DNA from: Mesostigma viride
Taxonomy: Eukaryota; Streptophyta; Mesostigmatophyceae; Mesostigmatales; Mesostigmataceae
DNA length: 64,000 nucleotides
NCBI GenBank assembly: GCA_009746045.1
Contig: RPFO01000079.1
Location: 5,980,733-6,044,732, forward strand
Direction: 5' to 3'
Under the pieces are notes generated by a model. The model saw only the letters and a program-made list of their open reading frames with translations, had not been told where the DNA came from and made no database searches. Below are positions 1 through 11,585 of this stretch, piece after piece; position 1 is the first letter of the stretch, and each line of letters starts with the position of its first letter. The translations under genes and the position numbers were made by a program.

Positions 1-1000
1 CCACTAAGAAAACAAAAGAGGTAAAGCATTGATGCACTTCGGCATGGACGGCCGTGAGGGCCATACACACAGGAACCAAAAGAAGCAAAAGGGACAAAAT
101 ACTCATGATGGCACCAGCTATGACTAACTGTTGCAACAACTGTCACTCTAACTAATTAATCCCAACAAAGAGACAGCAACAGCCATGAGGGTATCCCTAA
201 TTGCGATGTCTAGTAGCAAATAAGACCAACATAGACAACACAGCTTTTACTAGCTGCTGTCACAACTGATACAAATATTGCTAGAATATTGCAGTCACTA
301 AAGACTACAAGGGACGATGCTACTAAAGATAGCATTTGTCACTATAGCACCTATAAGGTGAGCACAGGCAGCCATCCTGGCCCTGCAAAGGAGGTACATG
401 GTACAGGCAGCTAACGGCTACAACCACAGGGACACAGTGTCAACATACTGGCATGACTAGCAGCATACTACTATGGAAATAACCAAACAACAAAAGAAAG
501 AAGAAGGACAGGTGTGACCACCCGTGACAGAGCAGCAGCTAGCCAGACTGGCTACTACCTGCCTGTCTCCCAATACTGGCATGACTACCAGCACCTAAAG
601 AAAATAAAACAACCCAATGAAGGAACAGAACAAGTGTGACCACCTGTAACAGTGCAGCAGCCAACCAAAGTAGCTACTACTGCGCGTCACCATTCGCGCA
701 TTGCAACAGATATGACTTCCTGTCGTCACAGCTACGTAGTGCATCCAACAATTGTTGCCCTCCCTGTACCCTCTACACTGATGACCCAGGTGAGAGGATG
801 GTTGGGGCAGAAGGCAAAGGTGGTGGTGAAGGTCATAGAGTGGTACAAGTGGCTCCTAGTGACCCAGGAGTGCCGTGTGCATAAGAATTAACTCTTCTGC
901 CTGAACAAGAGTGGCAAGACCTGCCTCCCCCACCCGTACCCACGAATGACCTGTTCAGCGTGCTCCGAAGGTTAAGGAGCAAGCCACAGTGTACACTATT
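1..1000. other. No gene recognised
   Basis: Low-complexity AC-rich intergenic DNA. Short open frames at about 636-891 have no recognisable domain or plausible splice structure. I see no RNA gene or terminal repeat here. Confidence 0.5.
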
Positions 1001-1005
1001 GCTGC

Positions 1006-1570
1006 TAGGGGCTACAGCCTATAAGGGCTGCCACTAAAAGAAACACTTGGGCTACAGCCTGGAAGGATGCAAGGCTAAATGGGCTACAGCCGGGAAGGGC
1101 TGCAACGCCAAAATGGGCTACAGCCGGGAAGGGCTGCAACGCAAAAATGGGCTACAGCCTGGAAGGGCTGCAGCACACACACACACACACACAAAAGGGG
1201 GCTACAGCCTGTAAGGGCTGCAGCACCACAATGGGCTACAACATGTAAGGGCTGCAGCACAAAAATGGGCTACAGCCTGGAAGGGCTGCAGCATGACAAA
1301 AAGAAAAGGGGGCTACAGCCTGGAAGGGCTGCAGCATGACAAAAAGAAAAGGGGGCTACAGCCTGGAAGGGCTGCAACGCAAAAATGGTCTGCACCTGGA
1401 AGGGCTGGCAACACACACACACACACCGACACAAAGGGGGCTACAGCCTGTAAGGGCTGCAGCACCACAAATGGGCTACAGCCTGGAAGGGCTGCAGCAT
1501 GACAAAAAGAAAAGGGGGCTACAGCCTGGAAGGGCTGCAACCCTAAAAGAAACACTACTGGGAGGGCTGC
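1006..1570. repeat. Minisatellite built on GGCTACAGCC/GGAAGGGCTGCA units
   Basis: About sixteen imperfect units share the core GGCTACAGCCTGGAAGGGCT, separated by short variable linkers: A-rich, (CA)n, or AAAAAGAAAAGG. The core is itself an imperfect inverted repeat (GGCTACAGCC against GGGCTGCAGC), so single-stranded copies could fold. Open frames on both strands across it are by-products of the periodicity and are not counted as genes. Confidence 0.85.
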
Positions 1571-3895
1571 ATATACTGATGAAATTCAAGTCTAGGAAAA
1601 ACTAAAAATTCGACAGCATTGGCCGAAGGAGCTTCTATCATAATGAACAATCCTACTCCGGGCATACCTGTGTCTTCGACTCCCCCAGCTGACTGCCGGG
1701 TGTCGTGCCCATGGACGCTGCCGAAGTAAAAGAGGTCGCCGATGATGAGGACATTCCCTCGAACACTCGCCAGCAACCCCGCCCTACTAAAAAGTCGACT
1801 AAAATTAAATTCGTGAAAAAAAAAGCTGTTCCTGACAGGAACCTGGGTCATGACCTCTAGAGTGTAGGTCACGACATACGCACAATCGCAAGGTGGCAAG
1901 TCTGCGATGTGACATTACGATTGTTTTAGAAACTTATAAACAGCGCTTATTTACCTCTGCGACTCAGGTGGATTCCTCCGATACCAGTTTTACATCCCGG
2001 CTGACTGCCGGCTGCGAAAGATCTACACCTGATTCATAATAGACCATTATGAACAGTGGTCGCTATATTAATCTACGCAATCCACACCATGACTAGTATG
2101 GACGATAACTAAACTAACATAATTAACCTGGCGCAGTTGACCCTGGCCGGTTCAAGCCCGAGGTGAGACAACCTCGTGGGAAGCTGCATGGGCGAAATGC
2201 CTCCCGAGGTACATGTAGCATTTACGACAGGAATCAGGACCATGCATTTCCTAAACCCGCGGGCGTGACCCAGCCGGAAAGAGAAAGAGATTAACTCAAT
2301 TCATTTCATTCATTCCGGGGGTGCCAATGGTGAACGTTCCCACACACTATTAACCTTGGCGGCTCACGGCGTTGCCAAGCAGTGCCAAGCAGCTGCTTGG
2401 ACGCATGGTCAACCGAGATCTCTAGGGCGCTACGGTTCACACGAATTGACCGTATACGACCCAAAACGACTTATACTAGGTCCACGCACATTGACATGCT
2501 GCGCACCTACAGATAAACCAAAGTACCGAAAGTACTACAAAACCACTAAATAGCAAGTACAACGCCGTATGAACCGGCTGTACGAATATGCCTAAATAGC
2601 CTAACAATGAGACTACGGCTATTTAACATTGTTGCGCCGAACTGTCCACTAAAGGAACCTAATTAAATAGGCTTGGACGCAACACCAGCCCCGGACATGT
2701 CGACAACGTCGACCATTGACAGCATTTGCTGCAACGTGATTCAAAGCTTTCTCCTGCGTGTCGGCCTTTCACGCCGCCACACAGCTTTGACTCAATGCTC
2801 CGCTGTAGGTCATCACTGCGAGTAGCTCTGTGGCTTCACCCAACGCTGAGCAACGGCGTGGGCCTGAGAACGTACCCAAGTACAAACCAACCGAAATACA
2901 CAAACATTTACACTCCACAACATAACGCACCGCAACCGAGATCATCCCCACTGCCTGGACAAACGGTACGGAACCAAGGTTGCCCACGGAACCAACGGTA
3001 ATGGCCAGAACCAAAATAGCCCACAGCCAGAACCTATGATCGACCCGTTGCCTGACCGTACACATACATTCCCACTGACCGCCGGCCCAGCAAATAAACC
3101 TCAGCGCGGCGCTGCGGCTGACTCTTGGACTTAGCCAATTCCGAGCATAACCAAATTCCAATACTTTATGTGATGCGAGCCCACAATATAACATGCCAGT
3201 GTCCAAAGTACGGTCTGAATAGTGCCAGGCATAGCTTACGTCTAGATCTTTCGATCCCCCAGGTTTGACCGTTAAATTATTATTGGCGCGGCGCCTGGTT
3301 CTGCCACAAACTCAGTCCGTTAGAGTGGCGCGAGTTCAACTGGCGCCACGAAAACGGACTCAGTACAGTTTAAGGGTTAAATAAATTAAAATAAGTGAGA
3401 AACTATACATAGTTTGTTGTCACTTTTCATAATACGCAATAAATTAATAATGATTACGTAATCATTACCTAAACTAGTCCGGTCGTGCTTAGACAATTCT
3501 ACTACCGTACAACAGCTTTGCTCTTGCCATGCAGCGTGTCGGCGGACTAATCTAGGCCGCTTTTTCATCAGAGAAGCGTTGCCTAGTCGGATCACTGGAT
3601 GGTACTACAGGGATTCCGCCAGAAAATGTTCGGTACCGGGTCAGAGGCGAACATGTTCGCCCGGTTCCCAGGGTGACCCGAATACGGACACGAACATGTT
3701 CTGTAAGTTTCCAGGTGACCCGAACCCGAACAGCACATGTTCGGCCGAACATTTTTGCCGACCCGAACACCGCACATGTTCGGTATTCGCCCGAACATGT
3801 CCGTGTTCGGTATGCGGCGGATGTGCCAGCCCTACTAGCAGCAGACCTAAAAATATCACGGAAATGTCTACTGGCATTCGCGCCGCGCCGCTTCA
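1571..3895. other. Intergenic stretch, no gene recognised
   Basis: Mixed-composition sequence without a convincing exon. From about 3630 to 3800 it contains five copies of a GAACATGTTC-like palindrome in varying states of decay. A motif at about 3371-3379 (TTTAAGGGTTAA) resembles the end of the TTAA-flanked element described further on, but I found no left partner for it. Confidence 0.4.
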
Positions 3896-4706
3896 GTTAG
3901 GTTAAATAGTGCCGGAACCTTTTTGCCCACTGAGGCAAATCAGTCCGTCACACTATTTTTTTGCCCGGAATAACCACTTCCGAGCACCCAAGTTAATTCG
4001 GCCGAATGAACTTGGGTGCTCGGCACTATTTAACGTAACTAAAACCTGGCCTCGTGGAGGGTGGGTTGAATATGAGACATCCGCCTAGGCCGCTGAGCAC
4101 GCAAATGTAAATGCGCCGGAGCTGTCCGGATTCGAACCCCTGACCTCCAGGGTGCACGGGTTTTAGTTACGTTAAATAGTGCCGGAACCTTTTTGCCGCC
4201 TGAGGCAAATCGGGCCGGAACACTATTTTGCCCCGGGAATAACCACTTCCGAGCACCCAAGTTAATTCGGCCGAATTAACTCGTGCTCGGCAGTGGTTAT
4301 TCCCGGGGCAAAATAGTGTTCCGGCCCGATTTGCCTCAGGCGGCAAAAAGGTTCCGGCACTATTTAACGTAACTAAAACCCGTGCACCTTGGAGGTCAGG
4401 GGTTCGAATCCGGACAGCTCCGGCGCATTTAGTGGTGCGTGCTCAGTGGCCTAGGCGGATGTCTCATATTCAACCCACCCTCCACGAGGCCAGGTTTTAG
4501 TTACGTTAAATAGTGCCGGAACCTTTTTGCCGCCTGAGGCAAATCGGGCCGGAACACTATTTGCCCGGAATAACCACTTCCGAGCACCCAAGTTAATTCG
4601 GCCGAATGAACTTGGGTGCTCGGAAGTGGTTATTCCGGCAAAATAGTGTTCCGGCCCGATTTGCCTCAGGCGGCAAAAAGGTTCCGGCACTATTTAACGT
4701 AACTGC
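3896..4706. mobile_element. Composite palindromic (foldback) element with tRNA B-box-like segment
   Basis: Three consecutive palindromes (about 3904-4041, 4165-4371 and 4499-4705) share arms that begin GTTAAATAGTGCCGGAACC and end in the reverse complement. The centre is around TTAATTCGGCCGAATTAA. The right arm of the first palindrome is mostly deleted. The two spacers (about 4042-4164 and 4372-4498) are inverted copies of each other, so the whole block is a palindrome of palindromes. Each spacer contains GGTTCGAATCC, a match to the tRNA promoter B box, but I see no proper A box or cloverleaf. No coding capacity. This is most like a foldback or MITE-type DNA element that captured a tRNA-like fragment. 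Confidence 0.75.
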
Positions 4707-5332
4707 TTCCCATCTCGCGCCTATTCGTATAGGCTCGAGTTGAACTCGCGCCTAGTAATAGGCGCGAGAACCATTTAAGGGGGTTTCTTTGTATATGGCC
4801 ACTTGGGCATGCGTTTTCCATCCAAAAAGCCATAAAGCATGCCCCACTCGATCACAAAACATAAGCAAACGGCTAGGCACCACATCTGCCCTCACCTGCC
4901 CTCGGCATGGCCAACCTTGCCATGCAGCGCAAGCATAGCAACACGATCGCTAGGCATACATGCCAAGAGAGCATACACTATACTCTACCCAAGGTTACCT
5001 TGTAAACTTCATGCCAAGAACTCAGCAAATCTATGATCAAAAGCACATATAGTTAACTCTAGCATGCACACTGATAACGAAACATGCTCAAGGTTGGGGG
5101 TCACTGTGGCACGCACGGCTGATGGGTTTCCTAGACGACCACTCACCACCTGACGAGGCGCTATAAGGACCACTCAGAAAGCAAGTAAACACAACCACAC
5201 TTTACATGCCATCAACATGGATCAAATCCATGCTGAATATGTTATGAAGTACAAAGGGGTGGCCACATACCTCATACTCCTTCACCGTCCCTCGAGCATG
5301 GCCAGACTTATAAGTATACGTGAATAGCAATA
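4707..5332. other. Intergenic stretch, nothing recognised
   Basis: An inverted repeat of about 15 bp around 4712-4770 (CTCGCGCCTA and TAGGCGCGAG) is the only structure seen. No gene supported. Confidence 0.4.
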
Positions 5333-7075
5333 ATTGAATTGAATTGTAACATAACTCCGTTGGGAGTATATGTAGCACATAGCCCTTGAGAGGGGGCATA
5401 TGGCCTATCATACATTCTAAGCTACTTCCTGCAAGGGTGGGGATGTAAAGGACCTTGCTCTAGGTGCACCAGGGCACTTGCATCCCCATGATCTTCAACT
5501 ATGCCCAGCGAAGGGGGAGCCTGTCATGGGGGGAAGATCAGCATAGCTATACAAAAAGGCTAGGGCATGGCGTCTCAGCAGAGAGTTACTCCCTGCATGG
5601 GCACAACATAGCTAAATAAAGCTAGGCATCATCTGGAGTGTGGCACATCATAGGCACACATGTACATGATTAAATAAAGCGTGTGGCTTAGCTAGGATAG
5701 TGCCTCTAGAGGCTACATGTACATGGCCACGTCTATCTATTCTACACTACTACTGCTGTATTCCCCTAAGCTGGGGCGTCTGGAGTCGTTGGGGCCGCGG
5801 GGGTCGCCTGCCAGGGCTTGTGGCCGACGTAGATGGCCGCCCCCTTCCAGTACACCGGCTGCCCCGCCTTGGTCTGCCGGAGCTGGAGGTAGGTGGGCCA
5901 TAGCTCCCGTCGCCGTTGTTGCTGCGCCAGGGTCAAGTCGTCGTCAAGGGTGAAGAGAGTCTTCTCGAGCCGCTTGCGGCGTCGGAGAAAAGAAATCTTG
6001 TCCGCCGGGGTCTTAAAGGTGAGAAGGAGCGGGGGCGGCCCTGCCTTACCCCGCGCGCGGAAGGCGTGGGCGACCAGGTCGATCTCACCAGTAAGGCCCA
6101 TGCGACTAAGAATTTCTCTCTCAAACGCACGTGCAAGCTTCTCGGAATTCTCACCTTCCTCCATGGCGAGGTTCTTNNNNNNNNNNNNNNNNNNNNNNNN
6201 NCTTGCGGCAATGTCCTTCACCGCCTGGGCGGTGAGGCCCGCGGTGTTCTGCAGGACCTCGATAGCGATGGCATTATCCTTAAGACGTTGGTCAATGTCG
6301 CGGAGCTGGGCGGTGATGGAGTCGGTGGAGGCGAGGGGGGGGGGGTGGAGGCGAGGAGGGTGGCGGTGGCGTGGGGATGGTGGGGAGCTCAGCAGCCAGC
6401 GTGCGACCCACAGCTGCCACATCTGCAGCTAGGGGCGTCACGTGCTGTGAGATGGTTTCTTGGAGGTGGAGGAGGAAGGTGGATTCGGTCAAGGGGGAGG
6501 GGGTCCAGAGGTCCGTGACAGAGCGGTCAAGGATGGAAAAGAGGGCGGCGAGCTGAAGACGGGGCGAGACCAGCGGGCCAGGTTCTCAGGTCGGTGAGTA
6601 AACCGGCCGTCAGGTCCAGTGCGGAGGCGGTAATGGCTGTGAAGGCGCTGGCACAGGTCGAAAATGGAGGCGTATGACCCATAAAACACGAGCTCCAGTA
6701 TCTTGATGGGTGGCATGTCGAAAAAGCCGGGTCTGGCATCGTCGAAGGTGGAAAATAACCCGTCAACGTCAAAGTCGCGCTCAGACCAGCTTGGTTCGTT
6801 GGGCGGCTGCGTTTGGCTCGGGCGAGGCTGAGGGCGAGGCAGGAAGCCCGGGAGGGTGCTGGCGACAACCAGTGCGCGACTAGGGTCACCACCGCCTTCC
6901 GGCCCTGATGGCGAAGCTGCAGCCGGAGCTGCAGACGTATTTTCATTGCGAGCGCAGCCGTCAGGCTGCGTTGCGTCGATGGGCGTTTGCTCATCGTATA
7001 TTGCGTAATAGCGTCGGAAAATTATATCAGCATGTGCGTCGTAGAAAGACGCGTCGATTGTGATATTCACGGCTA
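5333..7075 (-). mobile_element. ORF1-only LINE-derived retroelement, family A copy 1 (interrupted by assembly gap)
   Basis: Minus-strand retroelement coding only an L1 ORF1-like RNA-binding protein. The N-terminal part begins with MSKRPSTQRS near 6994. It is followed by proline-rich and coiled-coil-like stretches, then after the gap by an RRM-like segment (NLAMEEGENSEKLARAFERE) and an L1-ORF1p-like C-terminal domain containing FLRRRKRLEKTLFTLDDDL and PVYWKGAAIYVG. The stop is at 5766. About 430 bp of 3' UTR follow and end at 5333 in repeats of ATTGA. The same 3' end recurs at 63201. No ORF2 (endonuclease/RT) lies between ORF1 and the 3' end, as in mammalian HAL1. Small indels break the N-terminal half. 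Confidence 0.75.
6177..6201. other. Assembly gap (25 N)
   Basis: A run of 25 N falls inside the ORF1 reading frame of family A. The flanks show it is not a simple missing piece: joining position 6176 to 8009 across the shared GTTCTT gives an uninterrupted ORF1 RRM start (NVIVKNLAMEEGE). Confidence 0.99.
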
Positions 7076-7990
7076 AATTCGGTGCTCAACGTGAAAGTTA
7101 TGAGCTCCGCCGTCAGCCATGGCTACCTCGTGGTCGTGGCTCGTGGAACTCCCAGGGATAGCAATAATGATGATGGCACTAACATGCATTAACCCCTCCA
7201 CCGTCTCGCACTCGTGCCTAAGGTGAGTCACCAGTTTCATAGTACGCCACAGGTGCCCCCATTCAGCTAATTATTATTTCTAGACCATGCTGGGAACCAA
7301 GCATCCCCATATGAGGGCCCACCTGGGAGTATAGTGGGTGGTCCCAGTACTAGCCCCCCTGCTCTATAAATAGCACCCCCCTCAGGGGGGTACGGTGAGT
7401 GTGCGCGGTGACCCACTTACAATGCATGATAGACCACTTTTCTCAATAAGTTGCCCCTGGGGTTGGTTTTGTAGATAGATTTACTAGTTAGGATGGGATA
7501 CTAGCACTAAAAATTGTAACTGCCCCAGGGGCCCACCAGATGGAGCTAAAAATAACTGGTGACTCATTTGAGTCACCAGTTTAGGGGGGCTAGAACAAGC
7601 ATTCTAGTGCAGTTTTGAACCTGGACATGATAGGTAAGCATGGAATATTGGCAAACATGCATGTTAACGCATATTTCAACCTGTGTGCCACCAATATTCA
7701 CCATAACCACTGCCGCATATGCTTGGAGACAGCTGCGCGCGGGTCGCGAGTATAAACTTCACAACCAATGCATGATGGACCACGTATACCTTGGATTTCA
7801 CCCTAGTATTTCAGGGGGGACTGTAAGTGTACCCAAGCACAACATCCAAGCACTTCCATGTCTTGTTTCACCCAGGACCCACAAGATAATGCTCAAAATA
7901 TCTTATGACTATTTTGAGTCACCAGTTTAGGGTACCCTGTCAGCTTTGACCAGGGTTTTCACCCTGGTCCGGTGGTCAGATACAGTCTTT
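6202..7990. repeat. Tandem duplication of about 1.8 kb, copy 1
   Basis: This segment recurs almost base for base at about 8180-9980. Both copies contain the ORF1 N-terminal half, the ORF1 upstream region and a further 0.9 kb ending in GGTCAGATACAGTCTTT. Differences are mostly 1-bp indels in homopolymers. It is either a true duplication or two haplotypes laid end to end by the assembler. Confidence 0.9.
7540..7590. repeat. 13-bp inverted repeat, AACTGGTGACTCA hairpin
   Basis: AACTGGTGACTCA and its exact complement are separated by two bases or fewer. TGAGTCACCAGTTT also occurs alone near 7214 and 7914, and all are repeated in the second duplication copy. The spacing suggests remnants of a small element with TGACTCA-type ends in the retroelement's upstream region. 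Function unknown. Confidence 0.6.
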
Positions 7991-9065
7991 TCTCTCTTTT
8001 TTGTTCTTGACAATGACGTTAAGGCTGCGCTTGGCAAGCTCGGCCTCCTCGCGGAGGTCAAGCGTCTGCCGCTGGAGCTGGGCTGCGACGGCGGAGGTGG
8101 TGGAGGTGGTGTGCTGCTTAAGCATGTCCGCCCAGGTCGTGATGGGAGGAGCATCGCCGGCCAGGCCAGCAGAGGCTGGCTTGGCGGCAATGTCCTTCAC
8201 CGCCTGGGCGGTGAGGCCCGCGGTGTTCTGCAGGACCTCGATAGCGATGGCATTATCCTTAAGACGTTGGTCAATGTCGCGGAGCTGGGCGGTGATGGAG
8301 TCGGTGGAGGCGGAGGGGGGGGGGTGGAGGCGAGGAGGGTGGCGGTGGCGGTGGGGATGGTGGGGAGCTCAGCAGCCAGCGTGCGACCCACAGCTGCCAC
8401 ATCTGCAGCTAGGGGCGTCACGTGCTGTGAGATGGTTTCTTGGAGGTGGAGGAGGAAGGTGGATTCGGTCAAGGGGGAGGGGGTCCAGAGGTCCGTGACA
8501 GAGCGGTCAAGGATGGAAAAGAGGGCGGCGAGCTGAAGACGGGGGCGAGACCAGCGGGCCAGGTTCTCAGGTCGGTGAGTAAACCGGCCGTCAGGTCCAG
8601 TGCGGAGGCGGTAATGGCTGTGAAGGCGCTGGCACAGGTCGAAAATGGAGGCGTATGACCCATAAAACACGAGCTCCAGTATCTTGATGGGTGGCATGTC
8701 GAAAAAGCCGGGTCTGGCATCGTCGAAGGTGGAAAATAACCCGTCAACGTCAAAGTCGCGCTCAGACCAGCTTGGTTCGGTTGGGCGGCTGCGTTTTGGC
8801 TCGGGCGAGGCTGAGGGCGAGGCAGGAAGCCCGGGAGGGTGCTGGGCGACAACCAGTGCGCGACTAGGGTCACCACCGCCTTCCGGCCCTGATGGCGAAG
8901 CTGCAGCCGGAGCTGCAGACGTATTTTCATTGCCGAGCGCAGCCGTCAGGCTGCGTTGCGTCGATGGGCGTTTGCTCATCGTATATTGCGTAATAGCGTC
9001 GGAAAATTATATCAGCATGTGCGTCGTAGAAAGACGCGTCGATTGTGATATTCACGGCTAAATTC
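7991..9065 (-). mobile_element. ORF1-only LINE-derived retroelement, family A copy 2 (5' part)
   Basis: Minus strand. The ORF1 start MSKRPSTQRSLTAALGNENT begins at 8979 and reads through to about 8197 in one frame. A second frame then continues with DITAQLRDIDQRLKDNA-like coiled-coil sequence, and a third piece at 7976-8200 ends in the RRM start NVIVKN. The frame then runs into unrelated sequence (stop near 7976) where copy 1 begins. It supplies the part of ORF1 missing at the N gap. Frame changes near 8200-8330 lie in G-runs and may be sequencing indels. Confidence 0.65.
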
Positions 9066-9980
9066 GGTGCTCAAACGTGAAAGTTATGAGCTCCGCCGTC
9101 AGCCATGGCTACCTCGTGGCTCGTGGCTCGTGGAACTCCCAGGGATAGCAATAATGATGATGGCACTAACATGCATTAACCCCTCCACCGTCTCGCACTC
9201 GTGCCTAAGGTGAGTCACCAGTTTCATAGTACGCCACAGGTGCCCCCATTCAGCCTAATTATTATTTCTAGACCATGCTGGGAACCAAGCATCCCCATAT
9301 GAGGGCCCACCTGGGAGTATAGTGGGTGGTCCCAGTACTAGCCCCCCCTGCTCTATAAATAGCACCCCCCTCAGGGGGGTACGGTGAGTGTGCGCGGTGA
9401 CCCACTTACAATGCATGATAGACCACTTTTCTCAATAAGTTGCCCCTGGGGTTGGTTTTGTAGATAGATTTACTAGTTAGGATGGGATACTAGCACTAAA
9501 AATTGTAACTGCCCCAGGGGCCCACCAGATGGAGCTAAAAATAACTGGTGACTCATTTGAGTCACCAGTTTAGGGGGGCTAGAACAAGCATTCTAGTGCA
9601 GTTTTGAACCTGGACATGATAGGTAAGCATGGAATATTGGCAAACATGCATGTTAACGCATATTTCAACCTGTGTGCCACCAATATTCACCATAACCACT
9701 GCCGCATATGCTTGGAGACAGCTGCGCGCGGGTCGCGAGTATAAACTTCACAACCAATGCATGATGGACCACGTATACCTTGGATTTCACCCTAGTATTT
9801 CAGGGGGGACTGTAAGTGTACCCAAGCACTACATCCAAGCACTTCCATGTCTTGTTTCACCCAGGGACCCACAAGATAATGCTCAAAATATCTTATGACT
9901 ATTTTGAGTCACCAGTTTAGGGTACCCTGTCAGCTTTGACCAGGGTTTTCACCCTGGTCCGGTGGTCAGATACAGTCTTT
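8180..9980. repeat. Tandem duplication of about 1.8 kb, copy 2
   Basis: Partner of 6202-7990 at an offset of about 1980-1990 bp. It ends at the same TACAGTCTTT, after which the sequence becomes unique (CAAGAGTGCTACGG). Confidence 0.9.
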
Positions 9981-11585
9981 CAAGAGTGCTACGGATAGAG
10001 TGAATCTAGACCTTTCCAACGGTCCTATTTTTACCCGCGAAAACCTTCCCGCGAGATTTCTACAGGGCGCACAAACTCATGCCGAATTCCAGTCATGAGT
10101 AAAACTCGTGGTCGAAAATCGGCACGAGGACGGTTTAGGGGTTAACAGCATTTTCTATGTTTCTCCCAGGTTAGAATGTAAGGGTTATGCCAACCAAGCT
10201 TACCAACACAGCAACAGCTCCTTAACTGCCCTACCCGACATGGGCAACAAACTGGAACTATGGAGGGCAAGCCGGAACAAAGGAGATCATGGCATACAAA
10301 GCTTGCATGCAGTCAACCATGTCAACCATGGTTGGCTCAGCACATTGCTGTCTTGTCACATCATCATAACAAGGAAAGCTCAAATAAACCAATGATGGCA
10401 GCTATCTACATGCAGTCACACAAATGCAATATCTCCAACATGATCGTCGATAAAAATACTTGATCCTTCCCTGCACGATAAAATGCAAAGAAACCAGTGG
10501 CGGCCGTTCAGCTTCTGACCGCTGCGATGCCGCTGCGAGGAAAGGGTGCGTCACTATCACACAACAAGAAGCGTCCATACGCACAACATCCTTGCCAGAA
10601 CACGTGCTATGAAATCCCTTACACCTTCCCTAGGATCTATCGGCTGAGACTGAAGCGGATTTGGTCAAGACATAAATGAAAAAAAGCTAAAGCTGCCAGG
10701 TATTCGTCAACACGACGGCGAGCAACGGAGAGTTAACTGGCGGAAACTGACCAAAACGAACGCAAAAAACTTCGAACGATGAGCGCTTCGAAGAAAGAAC
10801 TGATAGTAGATAACCGTCGCCACAAATCTAGTCTATGCCTTGCCCTCGTAGATCCCTCGCCCAGGCGCGCAACAACGGCCGTCCTTCCATGGAAGGTTCC
10901 GACATGCACTGCGCAGGCCTGAAGAAATACTTACCGAGAATGGCCGAAAATGTAGCAAAAAGCACCCGTTCGGTTTAGAATTCGATGCTACCGATAAGAA
11001 TGCATCCTTCACGGTCAAAAAGACCCAAAAAACTGAGAATTTACTGCCGCAATCACGAATTCTATTTTATTCCGCGCGACCAAAAAATGCAGATTCCCCC
11101 CCATGCCGATGGCAGTAAAAGAAAGCAGCGATATTGTAAACCAGCCACTTGCCGCCGCAACCCAACATCATTAAATCATCGTCTTCAACATCCAAGCAAT
11201 CTTTTTGCATTTCTCTAGCCCTATATTGCTAGTTTCGCCTAAACGGCAGTCGCCATGGCCACTTCCGCAAGTGGTGCGCGCACGGAGCACCCACTTTTTA
11301 CGGTACGGCCGGTGCCGCGAATTTTTTCGCGCGGAAAATATTCGGCGCGCCACGTCCCCATAAATGCATGCTTGGTACCAAGGGGTAGCCAGAAATTGTT
11401 TTTAGGCCACTGATAGAGAAACATATATATGTGCGAAGATGTGCAACTGAGTTGCTACGCCCACTCAACCACTCCCTCCCCCCCACCCTTATACAGTACT
11501 GACCCACCCACTCACCCACCCACACATGCATGCATTCTTTCAGCCAGCCATACACACACCTCACCCCCAACCTGCACAGCCCTTC
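9981..11585. other. Intergenic stretch, no gene recognised
   Basis: No open frame with a recognisable domain. Near 10110-10144 a segment (GAAAATCGGCA followed by TTTAGGGGTTAA) resembles the right end of the TTAA-flanked element at 36497-38195, so a related element may end here; no left end was found. Confidence 0.4.

Noticed and set aside
4388-4425. tRNA gene
   Set aside because: Only a B-box-like GGTTCGAATCC is present. No A box at the right distance and no cloverleaf; it sits inside a palindromic repeat in both orientations.
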